Assembly (NCBI GenBank): GCA_040081075.1
Contig: JBEBHJ010000015.1
Span: 1 to 59,368 of the forward strand
From: JANJUB01 sp040081075
GTDB taxonomy: Bacteria; Armatimonadota; Fimbriimonadia; Fimbriimonadales; Fimbriimonadaceae
DNA length: 59,368 nucleotides
Direction: 5' to 3'
Part shown: piece after piece, positions 49,434 to 57,859 of the stretch
Numbering within the stretch: position 1 is the first letter of the stretch
Layout: each line of letters starts with the position of its first letter
Translations under genes and position numbers: made by a program
The notes under the pieces: generated by a model
Databases searched by the model: none
What the model was told of the DNA's origin: nothing
What the model saw: the letters and a program-made list of their open reading frames with translations, nothing else

Positions 49434-50345
49434 ATGAAACGAACACGACCCAAGATAGGCGAGCTCCTCATCACGAATGTGATGACGCTCGGTGGCCTAA
49501 CTGCGGTCGTGTTTGTTTTGCTTATCTTTGGGTTCCTCATCAAGGATGCCCTCCCCCTCTTTTCGCACTATTCGGCAAAAGAGTTTTTCTTCGGGAAAGA
49601 ATGGCAACCAACTCTTCCCGAACCCAACGGACCCTGGTTCGGCCTCCTCCCGAATCTCTGGGGTTCGCTTTTGGTCACGGCCGGAGCCGCCTTAATCGCG
49701 ATACCTCTCGGCGTTGCGTCTGCAATCTTCATTAGTAACATCGCTCCGAAGAAGCTAGCAGAGTGGCTGAAAGGCATTATCGAAATGCTCGGAATCGTCC
49801 CTTCGGTTGCAATTGGTTTCGTTGGTGCGGTTGCGATAACACCGTTAGTTAAGGCTCTTTTCCACCTGGATACCGGAAAGAGCGCCGTTGCAGGCTCGAT
49901 CATGTTGGGCTTCCTCGCCATTCCCACGATTGCTTCGATTGCCGAGGACGCCTTAGCCGCCACACCGAAAGATTTTGGATACGCCTCACTCGCGCTAGGA
50001 GCAACGAAGTGGCAAACCATCTGGCGAGTTTTGATTCCATCGGCCAAGCCCGGAATCATTGCCGCCATTATGCTTGGACTCGGCCGGGCGATAGGTGAGA
50101 CCATGGTCGTAATCATGCTCACCGGAAATGCCGGTTTGCTCCCCGATAAGGGAATCTGGTACGCCTTCACTCACAGCGTTAGAACGATTACAGGAACGAT
50201 CGGTGCTGAAGCCCTCGAAGTGGCAAATGGCGAACAACACTATCACGCGTTGTTTATGTTGGGGTTGGTTTTGCTTGTTATCACATTCATTTTCAACTCG
50301 GTTGCCAGTTTGGCGCTTGGAAAGACAGCGAGGAAAGCTCGATGA
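49434..50345 (+). CDS. pstC: Phosphate ABC transporter permease PstC
   Basis: The product has 303 residues with six membrane helices. The coupling region ALAATPKDFGYASLALGATK and IMLGLGRAIGETMVVIMLTG is typical. EMLGIVPSVAIGFVGAV is the pore region. It overlaps pstA by 4 bp. Confidence 0.96.
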   Translation: MKRTRPKIGELLITNVMTLGGLTAVVFVLLIFGFLIKDALPLFSHYSAKEFFFGKEWQPTLPEPNGPWFGLLPNLWGSLLVTAGAALIAIPLGVASAIFISNIAPKKLAEWLKGIIEMLGIVPSVAIGFVGAVAITPLVKALFHLDTGKSAVAGSIMLGFLAIPTIASIAEDALAATPKDFGYASLALGATKWQTIWRVLIPSAKPGIIAAIMLGLGRAIGETMVVIMLTGNAGLLPDKGIWYAFTHSVRTITGTIGAEALEVANGEQHYHALFMLGLVLLVITFIFNSVASLALGKTARKAR

Positions 50346-51277
50346 GTGCAACATCAAGTCTAAGTATTCATCAGAAGAGCCCGCAACGCTCTCGACGGCG
50401 AATGACCGAGCGAATCGCTTTTACGCTGATTACGTTAGCATGCGCAAGCGTAATCGTCCCAATATTCGCCCTGTTTTACTTGATCAGCAATGGTGCGAAG
50501 AGGATTTCGTGGGGATTTCTTAACGAGTTTCCAAATGCGGTTGATATGACAGGTGGAATCTATCCTGCTATCGTGGGAACGATTTTGCTTATGCTCGTAA
50601 CGATTGCCATTGCACTACCGCTCGGCATCATCAGCGCGATTTATTTGGTCGAATACGGCGGAAAGTCTCGGTGGGTTTCCCTGATTCGGCAAGCTATTGT
50701 AAACCTCGCAGGGGTTCCGTCCATCGTACACGGCCTATTTGGGCTCGGTTTTTTTGTTTACTTTGTTGGGGGCGCCATTGACCGCCTCGTTCTACATGCT
50801 GCGAAACCCGTCTGGGGCCAACCTTGTCTTTTGTGGGGAGCGGCTACATTGGCCGTCGTCGTTTTACCGGTGATCATTACCGCAACCGAAGAAGCATTGC
50901 TTGCTGTTCCCCAGTCTTTTCGGGATGGATCAAATGCCCTGGGATCTAGCAAGTGGAACACGATTCGGCGCGTTGTTCTTCCTGCTGCATTGCCAGGAAT
51001 CTTAACTGGCGCGATTTTGGCGATCGGAAGAGCCGCCGGAGAGACGGCTCCAGTCATGCTCACTTGCGCGGCTTCATTTTCCCCAACAATTTCCTACGGT
51101 CTTAACAATCAGCAAATGTTATTGCCGTACCATCTTTACTTCGTAGTGACACAAGCTCCAAACGCACCGATTGATCTTAAGGCTGGGATTGCCCTTGTCT
51201 TGATCGCATTGGTGGGAATGATGAGCCTCGTGGGAATTGTAATAAGGACAAGGGTGCGGCGTGCCCGTAAGTGGTAA
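50342..51277 (+). CDS. pstA: Phosphate ABC transporter permease PstA
   Basis: The product has 311 residues with six helices. GIISAIYLVEYGGKSRWVSL, NLAGVPSIVHGLFGLGFFVY, EALLAVPQSFRDGSNALGSS and ILAIGRAAGETAPVMLTCAA match the family. It pairs with PstC to form the channel. The pstB frame begins inside its last codons. Confidence 0.96.
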   Translation: MSATSSLSIHQKSPQRSRRRMTERIAFTLITLACASVIVPIFALFYLISNGAKRISWGFLNEFPNAVDMTGGIYPAIVGTILLMLVTIAIALPLGIISAIYLVEYGGKSRWVSLIRQAIVNLAGVPSIVHGLFGLGFFVYFVGGAIDRLVLHAAKPVWGQPCLLWGAATLAVVVLPVIITATEEALLAVPQSFRDGSNALGSSKWNTIRRVVLPAALPGILTGAILAIGRAAGETAPVMLTCAASFSPTISYGLNNQQMLLPYHLYFVVTQAPNAPIDLKAGIALVLIALVGMMSLVGIVIRTRVRRARKW

Positions 51278-51311
51278 AATTGGGGAGCCGACAAGGAGGG
51301 TAAATAAGACT

Positions 51312-52157
51312 TTGGAAGCACTTCCTCAAGACGCACCTCCTATGCCCGAGTCATTCAAGCTTATGACCGACGTTCCAGTTCAAGAACTTTCCCCGGAAGC
51401 TCCTGAGCTGAGAATTGAAGTCAAAAACTTGGACTTCTGGTACGGCACCTTCCAAGCTTTGAAGAACGTCGCAGTTGATGTTCCGAGCAAGCAAGTAACC
51501 GCTCTGATTGGACCTTCCGGTTGTGGAAAGTCCACTTTCTTGCGGGTGCTGAACCGAATGAATGATTTCATTCCAGGCATCAAAATCTCGGGCAAAGTCC
51601 TTCTCGATCGAGAAGACATCTATGCTCCAGATGTCGATGTTGTCGAACTCCGAAAGCGGGTTGGGATGGTTTTCCAAAAGCCAAACCCCTTCCCAAAAAC
51701 GATCTTCGAGAACGTAGTATATGGCCCTCGCATCCACGGCGAGCGCAATAAATCTGCGTTGCAAGAAATCGCGGAAAAGAGCCTGCGCCAATCGGCGCTG
51801 TGGGATGAGGTTAAGGACAAGCTTAATAAGTCAGCCCTAGAACTCTCGGGAGGGCAACAGCAGAGACTGTGCATCGCACGATCGCTGGCGGTTGAACCCG
51901 AAGTTTTGCTGATGGATGAGCCCACATCCGCCCTTGATCCAAAGGCTACCTTTAGGATTGAGGAGCTCATGAGCACCCTCAAAGAACAATATACGGTCGT
52001 TATCGTAACGCATAACATGCAGCAAGCCGCGCGGGTATCGGATCAAACAGCCTTCTTTCTCTCGGGAGAGTTGATCGAGTTTGGTGCAACCGCTGGCATC
52101 TTTACAAACCCCGTAGATTCGCGAACAGACGATTACATCAGTGGAAGGTTCGGTTAA
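51312..52157 (+). CDS. pstB: Phosphate ABC transporter ATPase
   Basis: The start TTG 51312 is chosen because AAGGAGGG lies 11 nt upstream; ATG 51342 is the alternative. The product has about 281 residues with LDFWYGTFQALKNV, Walker A IGPSGCGKSTFLRVLNRMND, VGMVFQKPNPFPKTI, signature LSGGQQQRLCIARSLA, Walker B VLLMDEPTSALDP and switch VIVTHNMQQA. It drives phosphate import. Confidence 0.97.
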   Translation: MEALPQDAPPMPESFKLMTDVPVQELSPEAPELRIEVKNLDFWYGTFQALKNVAVDVPSKQVTALIGPSGCGKSTFLRVLNRMNDFIPGIKISGKVLLDREDIYAPDVDVVELRKRVGMVFQKPNPFPKTIFENVVYGPRIHGERNKSALQEIAEKSLRQSALWDEVKDKLNKSALELSGGQQQRLCIARSLAVEPEVLLMDEPTSALDPKATFRIEELMSTLKEQYTVVIVTHNMQQAARVSDQTAFFLSGELIEFGATAGIFTNPVDSRTDDYISGRFG

Positions 52158-52158
52158 T

Positions 52159-52872
52159 ATGACACTTGCATCACCAATCAACTCTAGTTCAACTCGTAAA
52201 GTCTTAGTCGTAGACGATGAGTCTGCCATTTTGGAAGCTGTAGCTTACAACCTTCGAAAGGAGGGTTTTAAGGTTAAAGTGGCCATGAACGCCGAAGCCG
52301 CAATGAGGGCATTCCGCGAGGAAGAACCCGATTTATTGATCCTCGACGTCATGTTGCCTTCGGCCAGCGGCTTTCAAATCTGCAAATCCATTCGTGCAAC
52401 CCATAATACGCCGATCATCATGTTAACGGCGTGCGCCGAAGAGCGAAACAAGGTTCAAGGGTTGGAACTTGGCGCCGACGATTACATGACCAAGCCTTTC
52501 AGTGTTGCTGAGTTGGTGGCTCGAGTTCGAGCCCTGCTGAGAAGGACCGAAGTAAAACCGGGAGCAGAGCGCATCACGGTCGGTAATCTTGAAATTGATA
52601 CGGCAAAGCATGAAGCAACACTCGGCGGCATTCCTCTGACGCTCGCTCCAAAAGAGTTCGCTCTCCTAGAGTTTTTTGCGCGAAATCCTGACATTGCCTT
52701 CAGCCGTGCAACTCTGTTAGATCGAGTGTGGGGTCGAGATGCCTTTGTTGAAGAACGAACCATTGACGTTCATGTGCGCTGGCTAAGATCCAAGATCGAG
52801 GTTGATGCCGCCGCACCTAACCGAATTGTGACGGTTCGAGGGATTGGCTATAAACTCAATTCCGCGACCTAA
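52159..52872 (+). CDS. phoP: OmpR-family response regulator of the Pho system
   Basis: The start at ATG 52159 has GGAAGG upstream and gives 237 residues. The receiver domain has LVVDDESAILEAV and LLILDVMLPSASG (phospho-Asp), then MLTACAEE and YMTKPFSVAELVARVRALLR. The winged helix has LTLAPKEFALLEFFARNP and ERTIDVHVRWLRSKIE. The place between pstB and the kinase makes it PhoP/PhoB; it would act on the boxes at 48451-48540. Confidence 0.93.
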   Translation: MTLASPINSSSTRKVLVVDDESAILEAVAYNLRKEGFKVKVAMNAEAAMRAFREEEPDLLILDVMLPSASGFQICKSIRATHNTPIIMLTACAEERNKVQGLELGADDYMTKPFSVAELVARVRALLRRTEVKPGAERITVGNLEIDTAKHEATLGGIPLTLAPKEFALLEFFARNPDIAFSRATLLDRVWGRDAFVEERTIDVHVRWLRSKIEVDAAAPNRIVTVRGIGYKLNSAT

Positions 52873-52881
52873 GGAAATCAC

Positions 52882-54063
52882 TTGACGCCAGTTGCCATCA
52901 CCATCATCGCAACCCTAGCGGTGACATTGGCAATTTTGGTGGTAGCTTTACGGCGCACACAACAGCGTTGTCAACAGGCTGTTGAAAACGCTGTTTCACA
53001 ATTCGACGAAGCCCAGTTGGCGGCCGAAAATGGTCAGCGGAAACTACGAGCCCTATCTGACTCTTCAGGGGCCGCAGTTATCATGACCAACGAAGCGGGA
53101 GTGATCGTCAATGCAAATCGGTTCGCCGAGACGCTGTTCAACACGGAACCAGATTGGATGGTGGGAAAACCGATCGTCCAGGCCACGCTCATGGCAGCCC
53201 TACAAGACTTCGTTATTGAGGCAGCAAAGTCGGGAGTAATTCAGACTCAGGAATTTGAGCCCCCTGGATCACAAAGCCGAGTTTTTAGAGCCTCTATCTA
53301 TCCCTTTCCGATTGGGCTCTCGGGAAAACCTGAACTCATGTTGATCTTGGTTGACGTAACCGAGCTCGTGAGACTTGAGACAGTTCGTCGTGATTTTGTG
53401 GCAAATGTATCCCACGAGCTTCGAACGCCGCTCGCTTCTATCCGCGCCGTGAGCGAAACCCTGCAAGGGGGAGCTCTTCATGATGAAGAAGTGGCCCAAC
53501 CATTCTTGGAAACCATTATTCGGGAAACCGACCGACTAGCCAGAATCGTTGGCGATCTGTTGATCCTAGCCAATGCGGAATCGAAAACACCCGAAACTCA
53601 GCCAGTTGATCTGTCCGCACTTGCGGCGGATATCGTCGAGCGCAATCGGTTGCCAGCAATAGATGCTGGGCTCGATCTGGATTCGGAGCTAATTCCGTTT
53701 GCGTTTGTGGAGGCAGCTCCTGACCAACTCGAGCAAGTTATTATCAACCTGATCGCCAACGCCATCAAATACACGCCGGTTGATGGAAAGGTGATGGTGC
53801 GGGTGTCGCAAGATGCCGAGTGGGTCACGCTTTCGGTAAGCGACACTGGCATTGGCATCATGCAAGAAGACATCCAACGCATCTTTGAACGGTTCTACCG
53901 AGTGGATAAAGCGCGTTCTCGCGCATCTGGTGGCACCGGATTAGGCCTTTCAATCGTCAAGAATATTGTTGAGGGCCACGGCGGCCATGTGAAGGTTGAA
54001 AGTCAATACAATCATGGGTCTACCTTTACGGTGACATTGCCGAGGATGATCCAAACCGATTGA
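52882..54063 (+). CDS. phoR: PhoR-like sensor histidine kinase
   Basis: The product has 393 residues from TTG 52882 with GGAA upstream. There is one membrane helix (ITIIATLAVTLAILVVAL), no large periplasmic domain, a PAS domain (SGAAVIMTNEAGVIVNANRF), HisKA FVANVSHELRTPLASIRAV, then NLIANAIKYTP, DTGIGIMQEDIQRIFERFYR and GGTGLGLSIVKNIVEGHGG. As in PhoR, the signal is probably read from the Pst transporter through PhoU rather than directly. Confidence 0.93.
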   Translation: MTPVAITIIATLAVTLAILVVALRRTQQRCQQAVENAVSQFDEAQLAAENGQRKLRALSDSSGAAVIMTNEAGVIVNANRFAETLFNTEPDWMVGKPIVQATLMAALQDFVIEAAKSGVIQTQEFEPPGSQSRVFRASIYPFPIGLSGKPELMLILVDVTELVRLETVRRDFVANVSHELRTPLASIRAVSETLQGGALHDEEVAQPFLETIIRETDRLARIVGDLLILANAESKTPETQPVDLSALAADIVERNRLPAIDAGLDLDSELIPFAFVEAAPDQLEQVIINLIANAIKYTPVDGKVMVRVSQDAEWVTLSVSDTGIGIMQEDIQRIFERFYRVDKARSRASGGTGLGLSIVKNIVEGHGGHVKVESQYNHGSTFTVTLPRMIQTD

Positions 54064-54065
54064 AC

Positions 54066-54746
54066 ATGTCTTCCACTCGTTCCCACTTTGAAGAAGAGCT
54101 CGAAGAGCTACGCAACAGCCTGCTAAAGATGGGCGGTTTAGCTGATCGTTCCGTTGCCGATGCGATGACCGCGCTATCCGAAAGGAGCGTTGAGCTGGCG
54201 GAAGTAGTGATTGACTTTGATGACCAGATTGATGACTTGGACATCGCCATTGAAGCTCAATGTATGCGCATGATCGCCCTCCAAAACCCACTTGGACGTG
54301 ATTTGAGGCTGGTCGGAACCGTCTTAAAGGCGATCACCGACATTGAGCGCATTGGCGATCACGCTGTTGACATCGCCAAAGTTGCCCGAAAACTTGCCCG
54401 AATGGAAAAGCACAACGAGTTTGCCGATCTCAATCGGATGGCCTCCGTGGTAAGAGAAATGCTGAGAACGGCGCTCGAGGCATTTGTGCGCCACGATCTG
54501 ACTCTTGTTGCCGCGGCGGTTCAAGCGGACGATGAAGTTGATGATCTATTCCATATTGTTCGCGAAGACATCCATCGGGCGATGCAAGCCAATCCCGGAC
54601 TTGTTGTAGAAGGTTCGTATCTTCTGTTCACCGCGCACTACCTTGAACGGATGGCGGATCACGCCGTAAACATCGCCGAGCGTGTTCACTACGTCGAAAC
54701 GGGCGAACTCGCTCAGCTTGCCAAGAGCCACAAGGCGAACTCGTAA
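54066..54746 (+). CDS. phoU: Phosphate signalling protein PhoU
   Basis: The start at ATG 54066 gives 226 residues; TTG 54060 overlaps phoR. There are two three-helix repeats, each with acidic metal-binding patches: VIDFDDQIDDLDIAIEAQCM with LIGTVLKAITDIERIGDHAV-like sequence (VLKAITDIERIGDHAVDIAK), and VQADDEVDDLFHIV with HYLERMADHAVNIAERV. It links PstB to PhoR and shuts the system off when phosphate is plentiful. Confidence 0.96.
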   Translation: MSSTRSHFEEELEELRNSLLKMGGLADRSVADAMTALSERSVELAEVVIDFDDQIDDLDIAIEAQCMRMIALQNPLGRDLRLVGTVLKAITDIERIGDHAVDIAKVARKLARMEKHNEFADLNRMASVVREMLRTALEAFVRHDLTLVAAAVQADDEVDDLFHIVREDIHRAMQANPGLVVEGSYLLFTAHYLERMADHAVNIAERVHYVETGELAQLAKSHKANS

Positions 54747-54764
54747 CGAGGTACCCTCAATCCG

Positions 54765-54923
54765 ATGAGCGCGACGCCTGGCTCCCAAAAAAGCCAAAAA
54801 ACGCAGCTCTTTCCCTGGCTCCCCCTTTTGCTTTTGTTGCTAACCCTCTTTGTGTTCTGGGTCTTGCCGCGAATGTTAGGTGATCGGCCTGTGCAAGTTG
54901 AGTTCTCGCAGAAAAATTCATGA
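54765..54923 (+). CDS. 52-residue single-pass membrane protein
   Basis: ATG 54765 opens a 52-codon frame with a polar front (MSATPGSQKSQKTQ), one strong hydrophobic helix (FPWLPLLLLLLTLFVFWVL) and a short tail (PRMLGDRPVQVEFSQKNS). Its TGA overlaps the ATG of the next gene (ATGA, 54920-54923). GAGG lies 13 nt upstream. The helix plus VEFSQ tail recalls the first membrane segment of FtsH, without the rest. The coupling overlap argues that it is a real gene. Confidence 0.6.
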   Translation: MSATPGSQKSQKTQLFPWLPLLLLLLTLFVFWVLPRMLGDRPVQVEFSQKNS

Positions 54924-55975
54924 AAGTTGGTCTGATTGGTTATAGTTCAAGCGGCAAAAGCACACTTTATCGTGCGGCTGCGCAAGGTCTCGCTAAGGGC
55001 GATGTAACGGCGGTTGCCGTACCCGATCCTCGGTTCGACGCAATTGTAAAGCAGGTGCAACCCAAGAAGATCACGCCTGTAACGGTCCTTTTGCACGATG
55101 ACATTGAAAGCGCGCAAGGTTCGGGAAAGATGTTCAGCCAAAAGGCGCTTGATTCAGCGCGAAAAATGGACTTGCTGCTTCATGTCGTCCGTGCGTTTGA
55201 TTCCCCAACATCGCACTATCACGCTTCGGTTGATGCTCTTCGAGACGAGGAGGCCGTATCCATTGAACTGGTCCTCGCTGATCTTCAGATTGTGGAGAAC
55301 AGGTTAGAGCGGCTTCAAAAATCACTGACGGCCAAGAACCCGGGTTCACCGGACTATATCGAAAAGATGGTCTTGGAGCGACTAAAGGGACCGCTTGAAA
55401 ACGGCACGCCCATAAGGGCGATTGAGCTTGACGAAGACGGCGAAACGATCTGCCGTAACTATCAGTTCCTCAGCGCAAAGCCCATGATTGTTGCCTTTAA
55501 TGTTGACGAGGGTGACGCCGCCGATATGCCAAGCCCCTTGGCAAAGCGTGCTGCCGAACTTGGCGCTAATGCGACGCCAACGTTTTCAGTAAGTGCCCCG
55601 ATCGAAGAGGAGATAGCCCAACTTGAATCGGACGATCAAGCCGAGTTTCTATCGAGTTTGGGTCTCACCGAACCGGCGAGCGCAAAGGTGATTCGGGCCG
55701 TCTATGATGCACTTGGCCTCATCACATTCTTCACCGCGGGCGAAAACGAAACCCGGGCATGGCCGATTCGCAAGGGCCTCAATGCGGTTAAGGCGGCCGG
55801 TACGATCCATACCGATATCGCCAAGGGTTTCATCCGTGCCGAAATTGTTCATTACGACGACTATGTTGCCGCCGGATCACTAGATGCCGCCTATTCCGCG
55901 GGCAAAATGAGCTTGGAAGGCAAAGAATACGTGATGCAAGACGGCGACCTGATCCACATCCGAAACAAGAGTTAG
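54920..55975 (+). CDS. YchF-like GTPase/ATPase with TGS domain
   Basis: The product has 351 residues. The P-loop is GYSSSGKSTLY. The expected G3 region (DIAGL..GEGLGNKFL) is replaced by LLHDDIESAQGSGKMFSQKA. The NVDE motif is kept. The C-terminal TGS part is standard (LITFFTAGENETRAWPIRKG, AAGTIHTDIAKGFIRAEIVH, LEGKEYVMQDGDLIHIR). YchF/OLA1 proteins bind ATP and ribosomes and act in stress control. This one is a divergent form, possibly a paralogue of a canonical YchF elsewhere. Confidence 0.85.
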   Translation: MKVGLIGYSSSGKSTLYRAAAQGLAKGDVTAVAVPDPRFDAIVKQVQPKKITPVTVLLHDDIESAQGSGKMFSQKALDSARKMDLLLHVVRAFDSPTSHYHASVDALRDEEAVSIELVLADLQIVENRLERLQKSLTAKNPGSPDYIEKMVLERLKGPLENGTPIRAIELDEDGETICRNYQFLSAKPMIVAFNVDEGDAADMPSPLAKRAAELGANATPTFSVSAPIEEEIAQLESDDQAEFLSSLGLTEPASAKVIRAVYDALGLITFFTAGENETRAWPIRKGLNAVKAAGTIHTDIAKGFIRAEIVHYDDYVAAGSLDAAYSAGKMSLEGKEYVMQDGDLIHIRNKS

Positions 55976-55979
55976 AGTC

Positions 55980-56774
55980 ATGCGAAAGTTTCGCGCCCTG
56001 TTTGCAATTTACTTTCAGGAGACATTCGCATACCGCGCATCCATGATCATTTGGATCATGACGGACATCGTTACATCAATCACGATGCCGCTCGTTTTCC
56101 TCAAGGCAAGCTCCTTGAAAGGCGGAGCGATTGAGGGCTTCACAGGCTCTGCTTTTGTCACCTATTACTTATCAAACTTACTCATAACCATGTTCGTAAC
56201 TTCTCACATCATGTGGGATTTAGCGATGGAGATCAAAGAAGGTCAGTTCACCCAATATTTGATGAGGCCCCATTCAATCTTCAACACCATGTTCACTCGC
56301 AATTTGGTGTGGAGGCTTTTGCGGACCATTTTATGTTTCCCGATTTTCCTTTTCTTTCTCTATATGTTTCGAGGGCATATGGGATCGACTCCCCTCAACT
56401 TGGGGGCTACTTTTTGGGTCGCCGTCGTGCTTGGGCACCTGGTGAGCTTCTGCTTGGCCTGGGCTCTCTCGATGATCGCGCTTATCGTGCAGGAAGCGCA
56501 CTCAATTTTTGAGCTCTATTACGTTCCCATGCTGTTCTTTTCCGGGCAGCTGTTTCCCATCGCCATGCTCCCAGACTGGGCCAAAAACCTATCCTATGCT
56601 TTCCCCTTCTATTACACCAGCGGGTTCCCCACGGAGATTCTCGTGGGCCGGGTGCCGCCGGATCGGGTCTGGCCCTTGATTGCTGGTCAGTTGGGGTGGA
56701 TTGCCTTTGCCCTCCTTCTTGGGCAGATTCTTTGGAATCGGGGCCGCAAACACTACTCGGCGGTCGGAATGTGA
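55980..56774 (+). CDS. ABC-2 type transporter permease
   Basis: The product has 264 residues with six membrane helices. The layout matches ABC-2 permeases of the DUF990-like group: YFQETFAYRASMIIWIMTDI, GQFTQYLMRPHSIFNTMFTR, SIFELYYVPMLFFSGQLFPI, FPFYYTSGFPTEILVGR. Such permeases usually lie beside an ATPase gene; none is in the window. It is coupled to dtd by overlap. Confidence 0.88.
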   Translation: MRKFRALFAIYFQETFAYRASMIIWIMTDIVTSITMPLVFLKASSLKGGAIEGFTGSAFVTYYLSNLLITMFVTSHIMWDLAMEIKEGQFTQYLMRPHSIFNTMFTRNLVWRLLRTILCFPIFLFFLYMFRGHMGSTPLNLGATFWVAVVLGHLVSFCLAWALSMIALIVQEAHSIFELYYVPMLFFSGQLFPIAMLPDWAKNLSYAFPFYYTSGFPTEILVGRVPPDRVWPLIAGQLGWIAFALLLGQILWNRGRKHYSAVGM

Positions 56775-57208
56775 AAGCGATTGTTCAGAGGGTTTCTAGC
56801 GCATCCGTTCAGGTTAATGGGAATGTGATCGGACAGTGTGGCGTGGGCCTTCTCGTTCTAGTTGCCGCCCACAAAGATGATGGCGTAGCTAACGCCGAGA
56901 AGATGGCAGATCGCATCAAGGGTCTCAGAATTTTCAATGACTCCGAAGGCAAAATGAACCTGTCACTGGCGGAGGTGGCGGGTGAAGTTCTGGCGGTTTC
57001 GAATTTCACCGTGTACGGAGAAACCGCAAAGGGCCGCCGTCCCAGTTTCGTCGAATCGGCGCATTTCGATCATGGTGAGTTGATGTTCAATCGATTTGTT
57101 ACCGCGCTAAGAAATCTGGGGGTGAGGGTTGAAACGGGAGAATTTGGTGCTAATATGCTGGTGTCATTGGTTAATGATGGACCGGTGACGGTGATAGTGG
57201 AGACGTAG
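56771..57208 (+). CDS. dtd: D-aminoacyl-tRNA deacylase
   Basis: The start GTG 56771 overlaps the permease stop (GTGA) and gives 145 residues. Motifs: MKAIVQRVSSASVQVNGNVI, GLLVLVAAHKDDG, ADRIKGLRIFNDSEGKMNLS, LAVSNFTVYGETAKGRRPSF and the C-terminal NDGPVTVIVET. It removes D-amino acids wrongly attached to tRNA. Confidence 0.96.
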   Translation: MKAIVQRVSSASVQVNGNVIGQCGVGLLVLVAAHKDDGVANAEKMADRIKGLRIFNDSEGKMNLSLAEVAGEVLAVSNFTVYGETAKGRRPSFVESAHFDHGELMFNRFVTALRNLGVRVETGEFGANMLVSLVNDGPVTVIVET

Positions 57209-57214
57209 AAGAAG

Positions 57215-57859
57215 GTGAGCGACGAGTACGGGATAAAAGAAGACCGCAGGCCCGCACTTATCGTGGAAACCACGTTGTGCGGCGGTCTCATTGTGTTCTC
57301 TCAGATTCTGCCCTACTTGTTTCCTGTCCCACCGTTTCCATGGGGTATCCATCCGTTCTACACCGTCGCGCAGTTTATGAGTTTCGTTTCTCCACTGACC
57401 TATGTCGTTTGGATCATGGTGCTGTCAAACGATGGCTGGAAGACATTTGGGTGGCAGCGTCCGAATGACATTCATGCCTTGATCGCCATGGTTAGCGCGC
57501 TAGCGGTGGCGGCTCTCAGAATCGGCGTTCCGAGCGGACGACCCCTTGCTTACACGTCCGGTCATTATCTAGAACAGACAATAATGTTGTTACAAAGCCT
57601 TATCGCTGTCGTCTTCGTGGCGGGCTATCTCGCCGGCAGAATGAATGAATTCAGCCGCAGTCGGGCGCTCAGTTCCGCCGTGGCGGCTGGTCTTTTGTCG
57701 GTGACGCTGTTTGGCTACGGCAAAGAAACTGTGGTTCCGGCCTTCTTCGGATTCTGGCTCATGACTTGGCTCAGGTTGCGGGGCATGAGCATATGGTGCG
57801 CTGTGATCTTCTTTGCCACGTTGTCAGTTGGAGTTTGGAGCACAACCTATGCAAACTGA
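57215..57859 (+). CDS. CPBP-like membrane protein lacking catalytic residues
   Basis: The product has 214 residues from GTG 57215 with about 6 membrane helices. It aligns with the next gene at several points: NDGWKTFGWQRPNDIHALIA with DDWSEFGLTSPHRVDWLI; EFSRSRALSSAVAAG with EISRSPWIGIAAS; and FFGFWLMTWLRLRGMSIWCA with LFGLAYGYARYRSVSIWVL. The EExxxR glutamates and the histidines are missing, so it is probably a non-catalytic relative. It overlaps the next gene by 11 bp. Confidence 0.65.
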   Translation: MSDEYGIKEDRRPALIVETTLCGGLIVFSQILPYLFPVPPFPWGIHPFYTVAQFMSFVSPLTYVVWIMVLSNDGWKTFGWQRPNDIHALIAMVSALAVAALRIGVPSGRPLAYTSGHYLEQTIMLLQSLIAVVFVAGYLAGRMNEFSRSRALSSAVAAGLLSVTLFGYGKETVVPAFFGFWLMTWLRLRGMSIWCAVIFFATLSVGVWSTTYAN

